Positions 1 through 8,614 of a stretch of DNA of 64,000 nucleotides are shown here, in pieces. Below the pieces are notes generated by a model. That model worked only from the letters and a program-made list of their open reading frames with translations. It made no database searches and was not told where the DNA came from. Within the stretch, counting starts at the first letter, position 1; the number at the start of each line of letters is the position of its first letter. The DNA is from Phyllobacterium sp. OV277. GTDB lineage: Bacteria > Pseudomonadota > Alphaproteobacteria > Rhizobiales > Rhizobiaceae. Made by a program: the position numbers and the translations under genes. Where the stretch lies: positions 372,001 to 436,000 of the forward strand of contig NZ_FNIY01000002.1 in NCBI RefSeq assembly GCF_900104355.1, read 5' to 3'.

Positions 1-357
1 GTCAACGCGCTTGTATCCACGTTCAAGGGCCAGCTTGGCAAGTGCCTGCATCAAGCTGGTTCCCGCTCCGCTGCTGCGATAAGCCTTTGACACAAAAAGC
101 TCCTTAAGAAACAGGCCAGACTGCAAGCCGGGTCCGGGATAGACGGAGGAAAACGCTGCAAACCCAACCAGTTCATCGGTACCAGCGACGAGAATTTCTG
201 TCCCGTCGGGCATATCGCGCAATCCCCGCAATATCTCCTCGCGAGGTGGGCAAGGTACCTCGTAATGCGCCTGCATCTCTTCAAAAAGAGCCGCAAGCTG
301 CAGATAATCCGACGGATTGGACAAACTGACCTTGATCAATCCCGCATTCCTTTCCAT
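1..357 (-). CDS. GNAT-family N-acetyltransferase, truncated by the window edge
   Basis: The reverse strand reads open from about 357 to base 1 without a stop, so the C-terminus lies outside the window. The visible 119 residues have the GNAT acetyl-CoA-binding pattern: a beta strand ending in LKELFVSKAYR followed by a pyrophosphate-loop-like RSSGAGTSLMQALAKLA. This predicts transfer of an acetyl group to an amine; the acceptor cannot be told. ATG at 357 is the first start, but it lies against the preceding hairpin terminator; TTG at 339, with AAAGGA about 10 bases upstream, would give the natural-looking N-terminus IKVSLSNPSDYLQLAALF and may be the real start. It follows the amino-acid transporter operon but is probably a separate unit because of the terminator. 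Confidence 0.8.
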   Translation of the reverse strand, partial: MERNAGLIKVSLSNPSDYLQLAALFEEMQAHYEVPCPPREEILRGLRDMPDGTEILVAGTDELVGFAAFSSVYPGPGLQSGLFLKELFVSKAYRSSGAGTSLMQALAKLALERGYKRVD

Positions 358-360
358 GCA

Positions 361-392
361 AAGGCGGCTCTGATGCGCATCAGAACCGCCTT
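361..392 (-). terminator. Hairpin terminator after the amino-acid transporter operon
   Basis: A 15-bp inverted repeat with one mismatch (AAGGCGG..CTGATG / CATCAG..CCGCCTT) starts about 25 bases past the stop of the binding-protein gene. On the minus strand it ends in a short run of Ts. The T-tract is weak, so termination may be partial. Confidence 0.65.
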
Positions 393-416
393 CCTTTGTC
401 TCTCCAGCCTTACGCT

Positions 417-1247
417 TTATTCGCCTGCATTGATGGTTACCGGCGTCAGCTTGTTGGCCTTCAGACCGTATTTTTCCAAAAGCGCATCATAGGTACCATT
501 CGCCTGCAGTTTTTCAAGCGCCACTTTGACCGCATCGCGCAGTTGAGTCTCGCTTTTCAGGACAGGAATACCCGCCAGAGACTGGCTGAATGCCTCGCCC
601 AACGTAACGTAAGTGTCAGGTTCAAGTTTCTGGTTGTAGGGCAAAGTTTCATTGCCTTGCGCGGCGGCCTGCAGACGTTGGCTCTTGATCTGCGTGCGGG
701 CATCAGCCGATCCCTCTGTGCCCATGACGGTGATCGCCGGTTTGCCCTTGGCGACGCAGTTGGCCTCGCTCCAGGCGGTGATCTGCGCTGGCCAATCGGT
801 TGAACGGCTGGCGCCTACCGACTTACCGCAGAGATCTTCGACCGACTTGATTTCACCGGCCATGGTTTTGGACGTGTAAAACTGCGCGCCGGATTTCATG
901 TAATCGACGAAATCAGCGGTTTCCTGACGGGCCTTCTTGTCACTCATACCGGCCATGGCAAGATCAACACGACCTGTTTGCAGGGACGGAAGCAACTGGG
1001 CAAAGGCAATTTCCTGCCACTCAACCTTCACACCGAGTTCCTTGCCGATGGCTTCGCCAAGCTCGATGTCAAAACCTTGCAACTCATTGGTGGCGGGGTC
1101 CTTGTAAGTAATCGGCGGATAGTTCGGCATGGTCGCGATAACCAGTTTCCCAGCATCTTTGATGCGGGCTGGAAGTTCCTGCGCGGTGGCGGAAAAGCTG
1201 AAAGCAAGCGCGCCGCCGAGAATTGCAAGCCGGGTTATGGTTTTCAT
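417..1247 (-). CDS. Polar amino-acid ABC transporter, periplasmic binding protein (SBP_bac_3)
   Basis: Family 3 solute-binding protein of about 276 residues, the usual length. Residues 1-23 are a Sec signal peptide ending SATAQ before ELPARIK. The mature part has the typical LVIATMPNYPPITYKD strand, a GFDIELGEAIGKELG helix and FAQLLPSLQTGRVDLAMAGM. It should capture a polar amino acid or related compound in the periplasm for the permease and ATPase encoded just upstream. I chose ATG 1247 over ATG 1262 because AGGA lies at proper spacing before 1247 and the signal peptide then starts naturally. It is the last gene of a four-gene operon with the argininosuccinate-lyase paralogue, which hints at arginine, citrulline or a related ligand; that is inference. 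Confidence 0.9.
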   Translation of the reverse strand: MKTITRLAILGGALAFSFSATAQELPARIKDAGKLVIATMPNYPPITYKDPATNELQGFDIELGEAIGKELGVKVEWQEIAFAQLLPSLQTGRVDLAMAGMSDKKARQETADFVDYMKSGAQFYTSKTMAGEIKSVEDLCGKSVGASRSTDWPAQITAWSEANCVAKGKPAITVMGTEGSADARTQIKSQRLQAAAQGNETLPYNQKLEPDTYVTLGEAFSQSLAGIPVLKSETQLRDAVKVALEKLQANGTYDALLEKYGLKANKLTPVTINAGE

Positions 1248-1310
1248 TGTCTGGTTCCTCATATCTGTTCCCCTTTGGCCGGTTCTCCCGGCCTGTTCTC
1301 TGATCTTTGA

Positions 1311-2075
1311 TCAGGACAAGACCGCTGCGATAAAGTCCTGAGTACGTTTTTCCTTCGGGCTCGTCAGCACTTCGTGCGGTGTTCCCGTTTCGACAATACG
1401 GCCGCGATCCATGAACACGACCCGGTGTGCGACCTCGCGGGCAAAACCAAGTTCGTGGGTAACAACGATCATGGTCATGCCACTGGTGGCAAGATCACGC
1501 ATGACGCTCAGCACTTCGCTGACCAGTTCGGGATCCAGCGCCGATGTCGGTTCGTCGAACAGCATCAGTTTGGGCTTCATGGCGAGCGCGCGTGCAATGG
1601 CAATCCGCTGTTGCTGACCGCCGGAAAGTTCACTCGGATAGGCGTCTTTCTTATCGGCAAGGCCAACGCGCTCAAGCAATATCATTGCTTCCGGGATGAC
1701 GCTGCTTTTCGCGCGTTTCTGGACGATAACCGGCCCTTCGATGATATTCTCCAGAACGGTCATGTGAGCGAAGAGGTTGAACCTCTGGAACACCATGCCG
1801 CTTGCCAGACGCTGGCGCGAAATCTCAGCATCGGTCAATTCATAGAGCTTGTTGCCGTCCTGACGAAAACCGATGAGTTCATCATCAATCCAGATGGCGC
1901 CGGAATCAATCCGCTCCAGTTGATTGATGCAACGCAGGAGCGTGCTTTTGCCGGAACCGGAAGGACCGATAATGCACAGGACTTCACCGTGATTGATTTC
2001 AAGCGAGACCTTCTGCAACGCCTGAAATGGCCCAAAATACTTATTGACGTCTACCGCTGCGACCATGACTGACAT
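1311..2075 (-). CDS. Polar amino-acid ABC transporter ATPase (GlnQ/HisP type)
   Basis: A 254-residue nucleotide-binding subunit. It has Walker [10 protein letters not shown] (about 38-46), signature LSGGQQQR, Walker [15 protein letters not shown] and switch VTHELGF, all intact, so it should hydrolyse ATP. The extended insert after Walker A ([21 protein letters not shown]) is seen in amino-acid importers of the HisP/OccP group. ATG 2075 has GGAG seven bases upstream; the permease stop at 2078 lies two bases before it, so the two are co-transcribed and probably translationally coupled. It works with one permease gene, which probably forms a homodimer because no second permease is present. Confidence 0.92.
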   Translation of the reverse strand: MSVMVAAVDVNKYFGPFQALQKVSLEINHGEVLCIIGPSGSGKSTLLRCINQLERIDSGAIWIDDELIGFRQDGNKLYELTDAEISRQRLASGMVFQRFNLFAHMTVLENIIEGPVIVQKRAKSSVIPEAMILLERVGLADKKDAYPSELSGGQQQRIAIARALAMKPKLMLFDEPTSALDPELVSEVLSVMRDLATSGMTMIVVTHELGFAREVAHRVVFMDRGRIVETGTPHEVLTSPKEKRTQDFIAAVLS

Positions 2076-2077
2076 GT

Positions 2078-2977
2078 TCAGGCTCCTTCCACTGCGGCGG
2101 GTTCGGTGCGTTTGCCGGTCCGGCGTCCGAGGCTCTTCGAATAATGCTTCTCAAGCAGATGCTGACCAATGGAGAGAACAGTAACAACGACGAGATACCA
2201 GATGGCCGAGACGATCAGCAATTCCATGACCCGGTTATTGGCGTAATAAACGGCTTGGGCATTGCGCAGGATTTCCGCATATTGGATGACGCTGGCAACC
2301 GAAGTCAGCTTGACCATGCTGATAACTTCATTGCCCACAGGCGGGATGATCACACGCATGGCTTGCGGCAGCACGATGCGGCGCAGCATGGTAAGCCGCG
2401 TCATACCGATGACCTTAGCTGCTTCAATCTGACCATTATCGACGGAAAGGATACCGCCCCGCACGACCTCTGCCGTATAGGCGCCCTGATTGATACCGAG
2501 GCCCAAAAGCGTGGCCATGAACGGCGTCATGAAATCGACAGTGCGCATTTCGAAGAGGCCCGGAATGCCGAGCGTTGGGAAGATCAGAGCAAGGTTGAAC
2601 CAGAGCAGCAATTGCAAGAGCAGCGGCGTGCCCCGGAAAAACCAGATGTAGAAAACAGCCACATATTTCAGCACCGGATTGGGTGACATGATCATGATGG
2701 CGAAGATAACGCCCAGCGCCAATCCGAGCGCCATCGCGCAGATTGTCATCAGGATGGTGTTCCAGAGACCCGCAAGGATAGCTGGCGCGGTGAAGAACTG
2801 GCCGACAACAGGCCAGGCAATCTGGCCTTGCGCAAAGGCTTTGACGATCAGCGCCAATGCCAGAATGATCAAGGCAGCGGCGAGCCAGCGGCCATAGTGG
2901 CGGCGCGGCTGATGCTTCAGATGCGCGATGGAATATTTGGCGGGCGGGATGGAAATCGTGTTTTCGATATTTGCCAT
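2078..2977 (-). CDS. Polar amino-acid ABC transporter permease (HisM/GlnP type)
   Basis: Inner-membrane permease of 299 residues. A cytoplasmic N-terminal tail of about 45 residues precedes the first membrane helix ([18 protein letters not shown]). Then come the GLWNTILMT segment typical of the His/Glu/Gln/Arg permease family, further helices and the ATPase-contacting EAA loop [23 protein letters not shown] 2977 is chosen because GAGGA sits just upstream and the longer reading frame would overlap the lyase gene. It starts five bases past the lyase stop codon, so the enzyme and transporter are one transcription unit. Confidence 0.9.
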   Translation of the reverse strand: MANIENTISIPPAKYSIAHLKHQPRRHYGRWLAAALIILALALIVKAFAQGQIAWPVVGQFFTAPAILAGLWNTILMTICAMALGLALGVIFAIMIMSPNPVLKYVAVFYIWFFRGTPLLLQLLLWFNLALIFPTLGIPGLFEMRTVDFMTPFMATLLGLGINQGAYTAEVVRGGILSVDNGQIEAAKVIGMTRLTMLRRIVLPQAMRVIIPPVGNEVISMVKLTSVASVIQYAEILRNAQAVYYANNRVMELLIVSAIWYLVVVTVLSIGQHLLEKHYSKSLGRRTGKRTEPAAVEGA

Positions 2978-2982
2978 TGTCC

Positions 2983-4422
2983 TCATCCTTTCAAGGCCGC
3001 TACAGGGCCCGAATAGGAGGATAGCCACTCCGTTTGCGATTCCAACACAGTTTTGAGCCGGGCAATCTGTTCACGCACGCGGTCAGGCGCCGTTCCGCCA
3101 TAGCCCTTGCGGGCTTCCACCGCCGCTTGCGGCGACAGGCTTGATTTGATCGATGGCAGCAATCTGGCATCGACTGCGGCAAGATCATCATCACTCAAAT
3201 CCTCAAGCCCGATATTCTTGTCCTCACAATAGCGCACCAAAGCGCCGGTGATTTCATGCGCCTCGGAAAATGGGACCCCGGTCTTTGCCAGCCAGTCGGC
3301 AACTTCGGTGGCAAGAGTAAAACCGTCAACCGACTGCTTACGCATGACATCGACATTGACCCGCATGGTGCGGATCAGCCCGGCCATGGCGGGTACAACC
3401 AGCGTCAGGGCGTCGATCGTATCGAAGGCAGCATGTTTGTCCTCGGCAAGATCGCGATTATAGGCAAAGGGCAATCCTTTGAGCGCTACAAGCATGGTCG
3501 TCAGGCTGCCGATCAGCCGTGAAGCACGACCGCGCGTCAGTTCGGCAATATCGCAATTCTTCTTCTGCGGCATGATCGAGGAACCGGTGGCATAGCTGTC
3601 ATCCATCTCGATCCAACGAAACTGCCGCGACGACCAGAGGAACAGTTCCTCGGCCAAGCGCGACAGATGCACGCCAAACATGGCGGTGACAAAAAGAAAC
3701 TCGGCGACATGATCACGGCTGCCCACCGCATCGATGGAGTTTTCGCAGGGCGCGTCATAGCCAAGTTCACGCGCTGAAAGCTCTGGTTGTACGGCGATGC
3801 TTGAGCCCGCCATGGCCGCTGCTCCCAGCGGCGAGCGCGCTGCGCGCTTGTCCCAGTCACGCAACCGATCCAGATCGCGGGTAAAGGTCTGCGCATGAGC
3901 AAGCAGTTGATGGGCAAAGCTAATGGGCTGCGCGGGCTGCAAATGGGTGAAGCCTGATGTGAGCGTTGCCACATGAGCCTCCGCTTGACCCACAAGTGCC
4001 TGCTGCAGGAGAAGAATATCCGAACCGATACCCCGCGCCATATCGCGCAGATAGAGCTTCAGATCATTGGCCGCCTGATCATTGCGCGAACGCCCGGCCC
4101 GCAGCTTTCCACCCAGAACCCCGATACGTTCACCGAGAACCCGTTCCAGAAATGTATGAATGTCTTCATCATCCGGCGTTGGCTCGATCTTGCCAGCGGC
4201 ATAATCAGCGCCAATCCCCTTGATGGCAGCGAATACCGTTTCGGCTTCGGCTTCCGTCAGAATCCCGGCACGCACCAATTCGCGTGCATGGGACAGCGAA
4301 GACGTCAGATCATACGGGACAAGGCGGAAATAGCTGCTCTCCGAACGGGAAAGCGCTGTCAGCTCGGGCGATGGACTCGTCCTGAAACGAGCCCCCCACA
4401 GACGGACGGACTGCTCGGTCAT
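2983..4422 (-). CDS. argH: Argininosuccinate lyase paralogue in an amino-acid transport operon
   Basis: A 479-residue fumarase/aspartase-superfamily lyase closest to argininosuccinate lyase, which splits argininosuccinate to arginine and fumarate. Visible are the N-terminal LWGARF, RSRNDQ (about 111-116), TSGFTHLQPAQP with the catalytic His near 160, and the flexible signature loop GSSIMPQKKN (280-289) with the catalytic Ser. The residue after KKN is Cys290, where the family normally has Pro (MPQKKNPD). ATG 4422 (MTEQSVRL) has AGGGGA upstream at good spacing; ATG 4431 is too close to it. It is the first gene of the operon with a polar amino-acid importer and is divergent from a LysR gene, so it is probably a catabolic paralogue and not the housekeeping ArgH. 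The exact substrate is uncertain. Confidence 0.82.
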   Translation of the reverse strand: MTEQSVRLWGARFRTSPSPELTALSRSESSYFRLVPYDLTSSLSHARELVRAGILTEAEAETVFAAIKGIGADYAAGKIEPTPDDEDIHTFLERVLGERIGVLGGKLRAGRSRNDQAANDLKLYLRDMARGIGSDILLLQQALVGQAEAHVATLTSGFTHLQPAQPISFAHQLLAHAQTFTRDLDRLRDWDKRAARSPLGAAAMAGSSIAVQPELSARELGYDAPCENSIDAVGSRDHVAEFLFVTAMFGVHLSRLAEELFLWSSRQFRWIEMDDSYATGSSIMPQKKNCDIAELTRGRASRLIGSLTTMLVALKGLPFAYNRDLAEDKHAAFDTIDALTLVVPAMAGLIRTMRVNVDVMRKQSVDGFTLATEVADWLAKTGVPFSEAHEITGALVRYCEDKNIGLEDLSDDDLAAVDARLLPSIKSSLSPQAAVEARKGYGGTAPDRVREQIARLKTVLESQTEWLSSYSGPVAALKG

Positions 4423-4502
4423 TTCTTTCATTCCCCTTTTTCTTGTTATCTGAAGCTTATGGTTGCGTTTTGGAGAGGACAAACGAAATGAATTCCCATA
4501 TC

Positions 4503-4519
4503 TATTCCAAAATGGAATA
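4503..4519. promoter_or_regulatory. Candidate LysR operator between argH-like gene and lysR
   Basis: A perfect 7-bp inverted repeat TATTCCA-AAA-TGGAATA lies in the 130-base divergent gap. Its T-N11-A geometry fits LysR-type binding boxes. It is 34 bases before the lysR start, so it could serve autoregulation and control of the lyase/transporter operon. Confidence 0.5.
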
Positions 4520-4552
4520 CCCTCTGTTGTAAAAACCGGTGAGGCAAAAACG

Positions 4553-5461
4553 ATGGTATCCGGCCGGATATACCCATCTACACGTGGATTGCAGGTCATT
4601 GCGGCAATTGCCGAACATGGCAGCACCACGGCATGTGCCAAGGCGCTGAACATGACGCAGAGCGCCGTGAGTAAGCAATTGCTTGCATTGGAGGCACTGG
4701 CTGGCGTTCCACTTTTTGTCCGCACGCCGTACGGGCTTTCAACCACAGAGGCAGGCAGGGTTTATGTGGCCGAAGCGCGGATTGCGCTGGGTGCCATGGA
4801 GAATGCGGCGCTACGGGTTGCGGCGCTGGGATCAGCGCCCAATGCGATCAAGCTGCATATTCTGCCCATCATGGGCGACCGTTGGCTGATCCCGCGCTTT
4901 GCCAGCTTTGCTGAAGCGCGCCCCGACATTGATGTGGAACTGTCGACCTTCGCCAACAATGATCTGATCAATCAGGCGGATGCCGCCTTCCGGTTTGGAG
5001 AGGGCGATTGGCCTGATCAAGACAACCACTACCTGTTCGGCCGGGAAGTTGCGCTGGTGGGTGCCCCGCAGTTTGTCGCACGGCTCGGCGGTGTGACAAG
5101 ACCAGCTGATATCAGCAAATTTCCGCTGCTCGACCACAAGTTCACACCGCTGCGCTGGGAAGAGTTTGCCGAGGCACATCACATTGCCGATTTCGCTCCG
5201 GAACGCATCACGCATTTTGGCTTTTATGCGCTGGTCATCCGCGCGGCGATTGCCGGACAGGGCCTTGCTTTGGTACCACGCGGTTTGATCGCCGATGAAC
5301 TTGCCAGCGGCAAACTCGTCAATCCGCACGGCTTTGGTTTTGTCAGTCGCCATGCCTATTGGCTGACGTGCCCGCAGGACCGTCCGCAACGTCCTGCCAT
5401 GCGCATATTCCTTGACTGGCTGCTCGAGGAAGTCAGCTCCATGCCCTCGAATATGCGTTGA
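4553..5461 (+). CDS. LysR-family transcriptional regulator (GcvA-like)
   Basis: A 302-residue LysR regulator. Residues 10-70 form the winged HTH (LQVIAAIAEHGSTTACAKALNMTQSAVSKQLLALE), and the rest is the periplasmic-binding-like effector domain (PRFASFAEARPDIDVELS). ATG 4553 is chosen for GAGG eight bases upstream; the first ATG at 4463 lacks this and would add 30 unrelated residues. It is divergent from the argH-like/transport operon and most likely controls it. The gap holds the palindrome at 4503-4519. Confidence 0.9.
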   Translation: MVSGRIYPSTRGLQVIAAIAEHGSTTACAKALNMTQSAVSKQLLALEALAGVPLFVRTPYGLSTTEAGRVYVAEARIALGAMENAALRVAALGSAPNAIKLHILPIMGDRWLIPRFASFAEARPDIDVELSTFANNDLINQADAAFRFGEGDWPDQDNHYLFGREVALVGAPQFVARLGGVTRPADISKFPLLDHKFTPLRWEEFAEAHHIADFAPERITHFGFYALVIRAAIAGQGLALVPRGLIADELASGKLVNPHGFGFVSRHAYWLTCPQDRPQRPAMRIFLDWLLEEVSSMPSNMR

Positions 5462-5618
5462 TCCAACCGATCAAACCTTCGTGTTTTCGGGGCCTATTTC
5501 GTTCAAAAATATTTATTGAATTTGTCATGGAACCATACGGACTCCCGACGCATTTTTCCCGTTAGTCTGGCAATGCCCAACAGCATGCCATGCTCATCAG
5601 ATACTCATGGAGGAAGTG

Positions 5619-5876
5619 ATGAACGACAAGCGTTTTCCCATACCGGTTATGGTCAAACTGGGAGCTGCAGGTCAGTTGGCCATCAGCAGCGTCTGGGAAG
5701 CGATGGAATGCCTGCAGCGCTATTGGCCATCAAAAACTGGCCGAAGTTACCGCCGCGCGTTGCAAGCCTGTCTTGATGTTCTGGATGGTTGGAAACCTGC
5801 CCACAAGGCACGCCATGCCTTTGTCAGCGCTGCGCGTGATGCGGGGATCTTTCTTGACACAAGACTGCATCAGTAA
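5619..5876 (+). CDS. DUF982 family small protein
   Basis: An 85-residue protein with the DUF982 pattern: FPIPVMVKLG.., ISSVWEAMECLQRYWP, GRSYRRALQACLDVLDGWKP and HKARHAFVSAARDAGI. The family is common and often multicopy in Rhizobiales and its function is not known to me. ATG 5619 is supported by GGAGG six bases before it; the upstream in-frame ATG 5607 overlaps that site. It stands alone and is followed by a strong terminator. Confidence 0.85.
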   Translation: MNDKRFPIPVMVKLGAAGQLAISSVWEAMECLQRYWPSKTGRSYRRALQACLDVLDGWKPAHKARHAFVSAARDAGIFLDTRLHQ

Positions 5877-5882
5877 TCAGAA

Positions 5883-5922
5883 GCGAGCGGCGCTGAGACA
5901 AAATATATCTCGCGCCGCTCGC
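5883..5922. terminator. Bidirectional terminator between convergent genes
   Basis: A perfect 11-bp stem GCGAGCGGCGC / GCGCCGCTCGC with an 18-base loop lies between the DUF982 gene and the end of the long minus-strand catabolic operon. Confidence 0.7.
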
Positions 5923-5931
5923 ACTTTATCA

Positions 5932-7611
5932 TCAGCGAATATCCGCCCGCGCCCGCGGGCGTTTTTCATTCATTTCATGGCTGAAGACGGTAGGCGGCAG
6001 CGGAGCCAGCTTGCGAATGATATCCGCTCCCTTTTCCCCCATCATGATTGTCGGCGCATTGGTGTTGCACGAGGGAACGCGCGGCATCACGGAACTGTCG
6101 CAGACGCGTAAGCCGTCCAGCCCATGTACCTTCAAATCCAGACCAACAACCGCCATAGAGCCGGTTCCCATCTTGCAAGTGCCAACCGGGTGATGATCGG
6201 TCTTGGCATTGGCGCAACCATACGCGAACAATTCCTCGTCGGAGTTGTATTTCGGCCCCGGCAATCGTTCCGCCATGACGAATGGTTTCAGCGCTGCCTG
6301 ACTCATGATCTCGCGCGCAAGCTTCAATCCTTCGATCGACATTTTCCGGTCGTGCGGATCGCTCCAGTAATTGGGATCGATCAACGGTGCAGCCGTGGGA
6401 TCAGAGGATTGCAGGCGCACAGTCCCACGTGAACGCGGATGCAGATAGGCCGAGTTCAGCGTCACACCGGCGTTTTTTAGCCGCTCGACACCCGCTTCAA
6501 TGCCTGAACCCAGACCAAGGTGGAACTGAATATCCGGTGAGCGTGCATTGGCATCGGCATACCAGAAACCACCGGTTTCAAACAGGCTCGACGCCACAGG
6601 CCCAGACCGGAACATCACATATTGCAGACCAGCCCACAGGGTGCGGTGCAGCTTGGCAACCCCATCATAGGTGTGATCGCCGGTGCATTCGGAAATTACG
6701 AACAGATCCAGATGATCCTGCATGTTCTCGCCAACACCGGGCAGATTGTGTATGACGGGAACACCAATTTTGCGAAGATGATCCGATGGGCCAATCCCCG
6801 ACTGCAGCAACAGTTTCGGCGAGCCAATCGCGCCGGAGCTGACAAGCACTTCCCTGTCCGCACGGATGATCTCGCGGGCGTTGCCCTTGATCACCTCGAC
6901 ACCAACGGCCCGGCCGTTCTCAACCACAATCCGGGTAACCTGCGCGCCCATGCGAACGGTAAGATTCCTGCGGTTCTTCACGGGAGCGAGATAGGCCATG
7001 GACGCTGATGAACGGCGGTGATCGCGCTGGGTCAGCTGATAAAACCCGACCCCCGCCTGCTGCTTGCCGTTGAAGTCGTGGTTGTAGGGAATGCCAAGCT
7101 CCTGCCCCGCCCGGATATAGGCATCGCAGATTGGCAAGGTCGCGGCGGGCATGGAGACGCCCAGCGGACCACCATAGGAATGATAATCGTCAGCAAAGCG
7201 CTGATTGTCTTCCGCGCGTTTGAAATAGGGCAGCACGTCGCGATAGCTCCAACCAGAACAGCCATCTTCTGACGCCCACAAGTCGTAGTCGGTTGCATTA
7301 CCACGCGTATAAAGCTGCGCATTGATGCTGGAACCGCCGCCAATGACCTTTGCCTGCGTGTAACGCAGTACCCGGTTGTTCATGTGTTTCTGCGGGACGG
7401 TCGACCAGCCCCAGCTAGCAACACCCTTGGTCATCTTGGCGAAGCCCGCGGGCATGTGGAACAACGGGTTCCAGTCACTGCCACCAGCCTCAAGCAGCAG
7501 GACTTTTACCTCGGCGTCCTCGCTCAGGCGATTGGCAAGGACACAGCCCGCAGGGCCAGCACCGGTGATGATATAGTCGTATGAAGACGATCTCTTCGAA
7601 AGGTTTTGCAT
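5932..7611 (-). CDS. GMC-family FAD-dependent alcohol dehydrogenase (choline dehydrogenase-like)
   Basis: A 559-residue glucose-methanol-choline oxidoreductase, expected to oxidise a primary or secondary alcohol with FAD and pass electrons to the respiratory chain. It has the dinucleotide motif GAGPAG (17-22) and LLLEAG, the first GMC signature (YTQAKVIGGGSSINAQLYTRG), the second (GAIGSPKLLLQSGIGP) and the active-site region DHHPVGTCKMG with SNTNAPTIMMGEKGAD near the end. No signal peptide is seen. It is the last gene of the minus-strand cluster, after a 223-base gap filled by a palindromic repeat, so it may be expressed at a lower level. The substrate is unknown; a polyol or sugar-derived alcohol is inferred from the neighbours. 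Confidence 0.9.
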   Translation of the reverse strand: MQNLSKRSSSYDYIITGAGPAGCVLANRLSEDAEVKVLLLEAGGSDWNPLFHMPAGFAKMTKGVASWGWSTVPQKHMNNRVLRYTQAKVIGGGSSINAQLYTRGNATDYDLWASEDGCSGWSYRDVLPYFKRAEDNQRFADDYHSYGGPLGVSMPAATLPICDAYIRAGQELGIPYNHDFNGKQQAGVGFYQLTQRDHRRSSASMAYLAPVKNRRNLTVRMGAQVTRIVVENGRAVGVEVIKGNAREIIRADREVLVSSGAIGSPKLLLQSGIGPSDHLRKIGVPVIHNLPGVGENMQDHLDLFVISECTGDHTYDGVAKLHRTLWAGLQYVMFRSGPVASSLFETGGFWYADANARSPDIQFHLGLGSGIEAGVERLKNAGVTLNSAYLHPRSRGTVRLQSSDPTAAPLIDPNYWSDPHDRKMSIEGLKLAREIMSQAALKPFVMAERLPGPKYNSDEELFAYGCANAKTDHHPVGTCKMGTGSMAVVGLDLKVHGLDGLRVCDSSVMPRVPSCNTNAPTIMMGEKGADIIRKLAPLPPTVFSHEMNEKRPRARADIR

Positions 7612-7618
7612 AGTTTAG

Positions 7619-7813
7619 ACACCCCCCTCTGTCCTGTCGGACATCTCCCCCACAAGGGGGGAGATCACATTGGCATGAACGCCTTTGCACAGCAGGTAAG
7701 GTTTCAGATTGCGCAAAGACGATATTGTAGGCTGATCTCCCCTCTTGTGGGGGGGCCGAAGGACGGGCGAGACCCGTGGCTCGCCCCGGAGGGAGACAGG
7801 ACAGAGGGGAGTG
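7619..7813. repeat. RIME-like palindromic intergenic repeat, copy 1
   Basis: An element of about 195 bases flanked by long C-rich/G-rich inverted arms (CCCCCTCTGTCCTGTCGGAC ... GACAGGACAGAGGGG), each arm containing CTCCCC..AAGGGG hairpins. Its interior ACATTGGCATGAACGCCTTT matches copy 2 at 46236-46394. The right arm here carries an extra GC-rich piece (about 7768-7794) absent from copy 2. It has no coding capacity of its own. It lies between two genes of the same operon. Confidence 0.85.
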
Positions 7814-7834
7814 AAGGTCATTTTCAGCAACCTG

Positions 7835-8614
7835 CTAAAGCCTGTTAATGGATAGGGCACCGTCCGCATTGATGATCGAGCCGGTGGCAAAACTGAAATC
7901 GCCGCTGGCAAGTGCAGCAACGATGCGACCAAGATCATCCGGCTCGCCCCAGCGCTTCATCGGCACAAGGCCGTCAGCAATACGCTTGTCATATTTGGCG
8001 GCAGCAACCGCCGTCATATCCGACCGGATGATACCGGGCCGCACGTCAAAAACACTGACCCCCGCATCTGCAAGCAGCACCGCCAGGCCCTGCGTAAACG
8101 AGGCAAGCGCCGCTTTGGTCATGCAGTAATCAAGGCGCTCGGGCGAGGTCATCTCAGCGGAAACCGAGGTAATATTGACAATGGTGCGCGGCGTTCCGGT
8201 ATCAGCCTGTTTGAGCAGGGCTTTCAATACGGCCTGCGTGAAGAACACTGTTCCCCGCACATTGATGTCAAAAATCGCATTATAATTTGCCGGATCAAGA
8301 TCGAGGAAATCACCCCGTACTTTCGAACCGATCCCGGCATTGTTGACCAGGCAATCGATCCGGCCAAACGTCGTCATGATTGCACTGACCGTTTGTTCGT
8401 GAGTGGAAAGCTCGGCCAGATCAGCCTCGATAAACTGTATCTTGGCACCAAGCGCCTCCAGCGCAGAAATAGCAGCCTCGTCCCGCACCAAATCGGTGAG
8501 TGCGAGATCAAAACCCTTGGCGGCCAGTGCCTTGGCAATTCCAAGCCCAATGCCGCGACGCGCACCGGTGATGATAGCAAGGGGTTTCGCCAAATGTGCT
8601 GGTTGTTGTGTCAT
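7835..8614 (-). CDS. SDR-family NAD(P)-dependent oxidoreductase
   Basis: A classical short-chain dehydrogenase of 259 residues. It has the N-terminal cofactor motif TGARRGIGLG, the stabilising NNAG, catalytic Ser in NITSVSAE, YxxxK in DYCMTKAAL, and the C-terminal ATGSIINADGALSINRL. It would reduce or oxidise a carbonyl/alcohol pair. ATG 8614 overlaps the stop codon of the preceding GMC gene by one base, so the two are translationally coupled and probably act in sequence. FabG-like enzymes share this layout, but the context argues for a sugar or polyol dehydrogenase. Confidence 0.88.
   Translation of the reverse strand: MTQQPAHLAKPLAIITGARRGIGLGIAKALAAKGFDLALTDLVRDEAAISALEALGAKIQFIEADLAELSTHEQTVSAIMTTFGRIDCLVNNAGIGSKVRGDFLDLDPANYNAIFDINVRGTVFFTQAVLKALLKQADTGTPRTIVNITSVSAEMTSPERLDYCMTKAALASFTQGLAVLLADAGVSVFDVRPGIIRSDMTAVAAAKYDKRIADGLVPMKRWGEPDDLGRIVAALASGDFSFATGSIINADGALSINRL

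Noticed and set aside
7619-7813. Palindromic repeat as a remnant insertion sequence
   Set aside because: No transposase fragment, no target-site duplication that I can see, and the structure is fully explained by paired C-rich/G-rich arms shared with copy 2.
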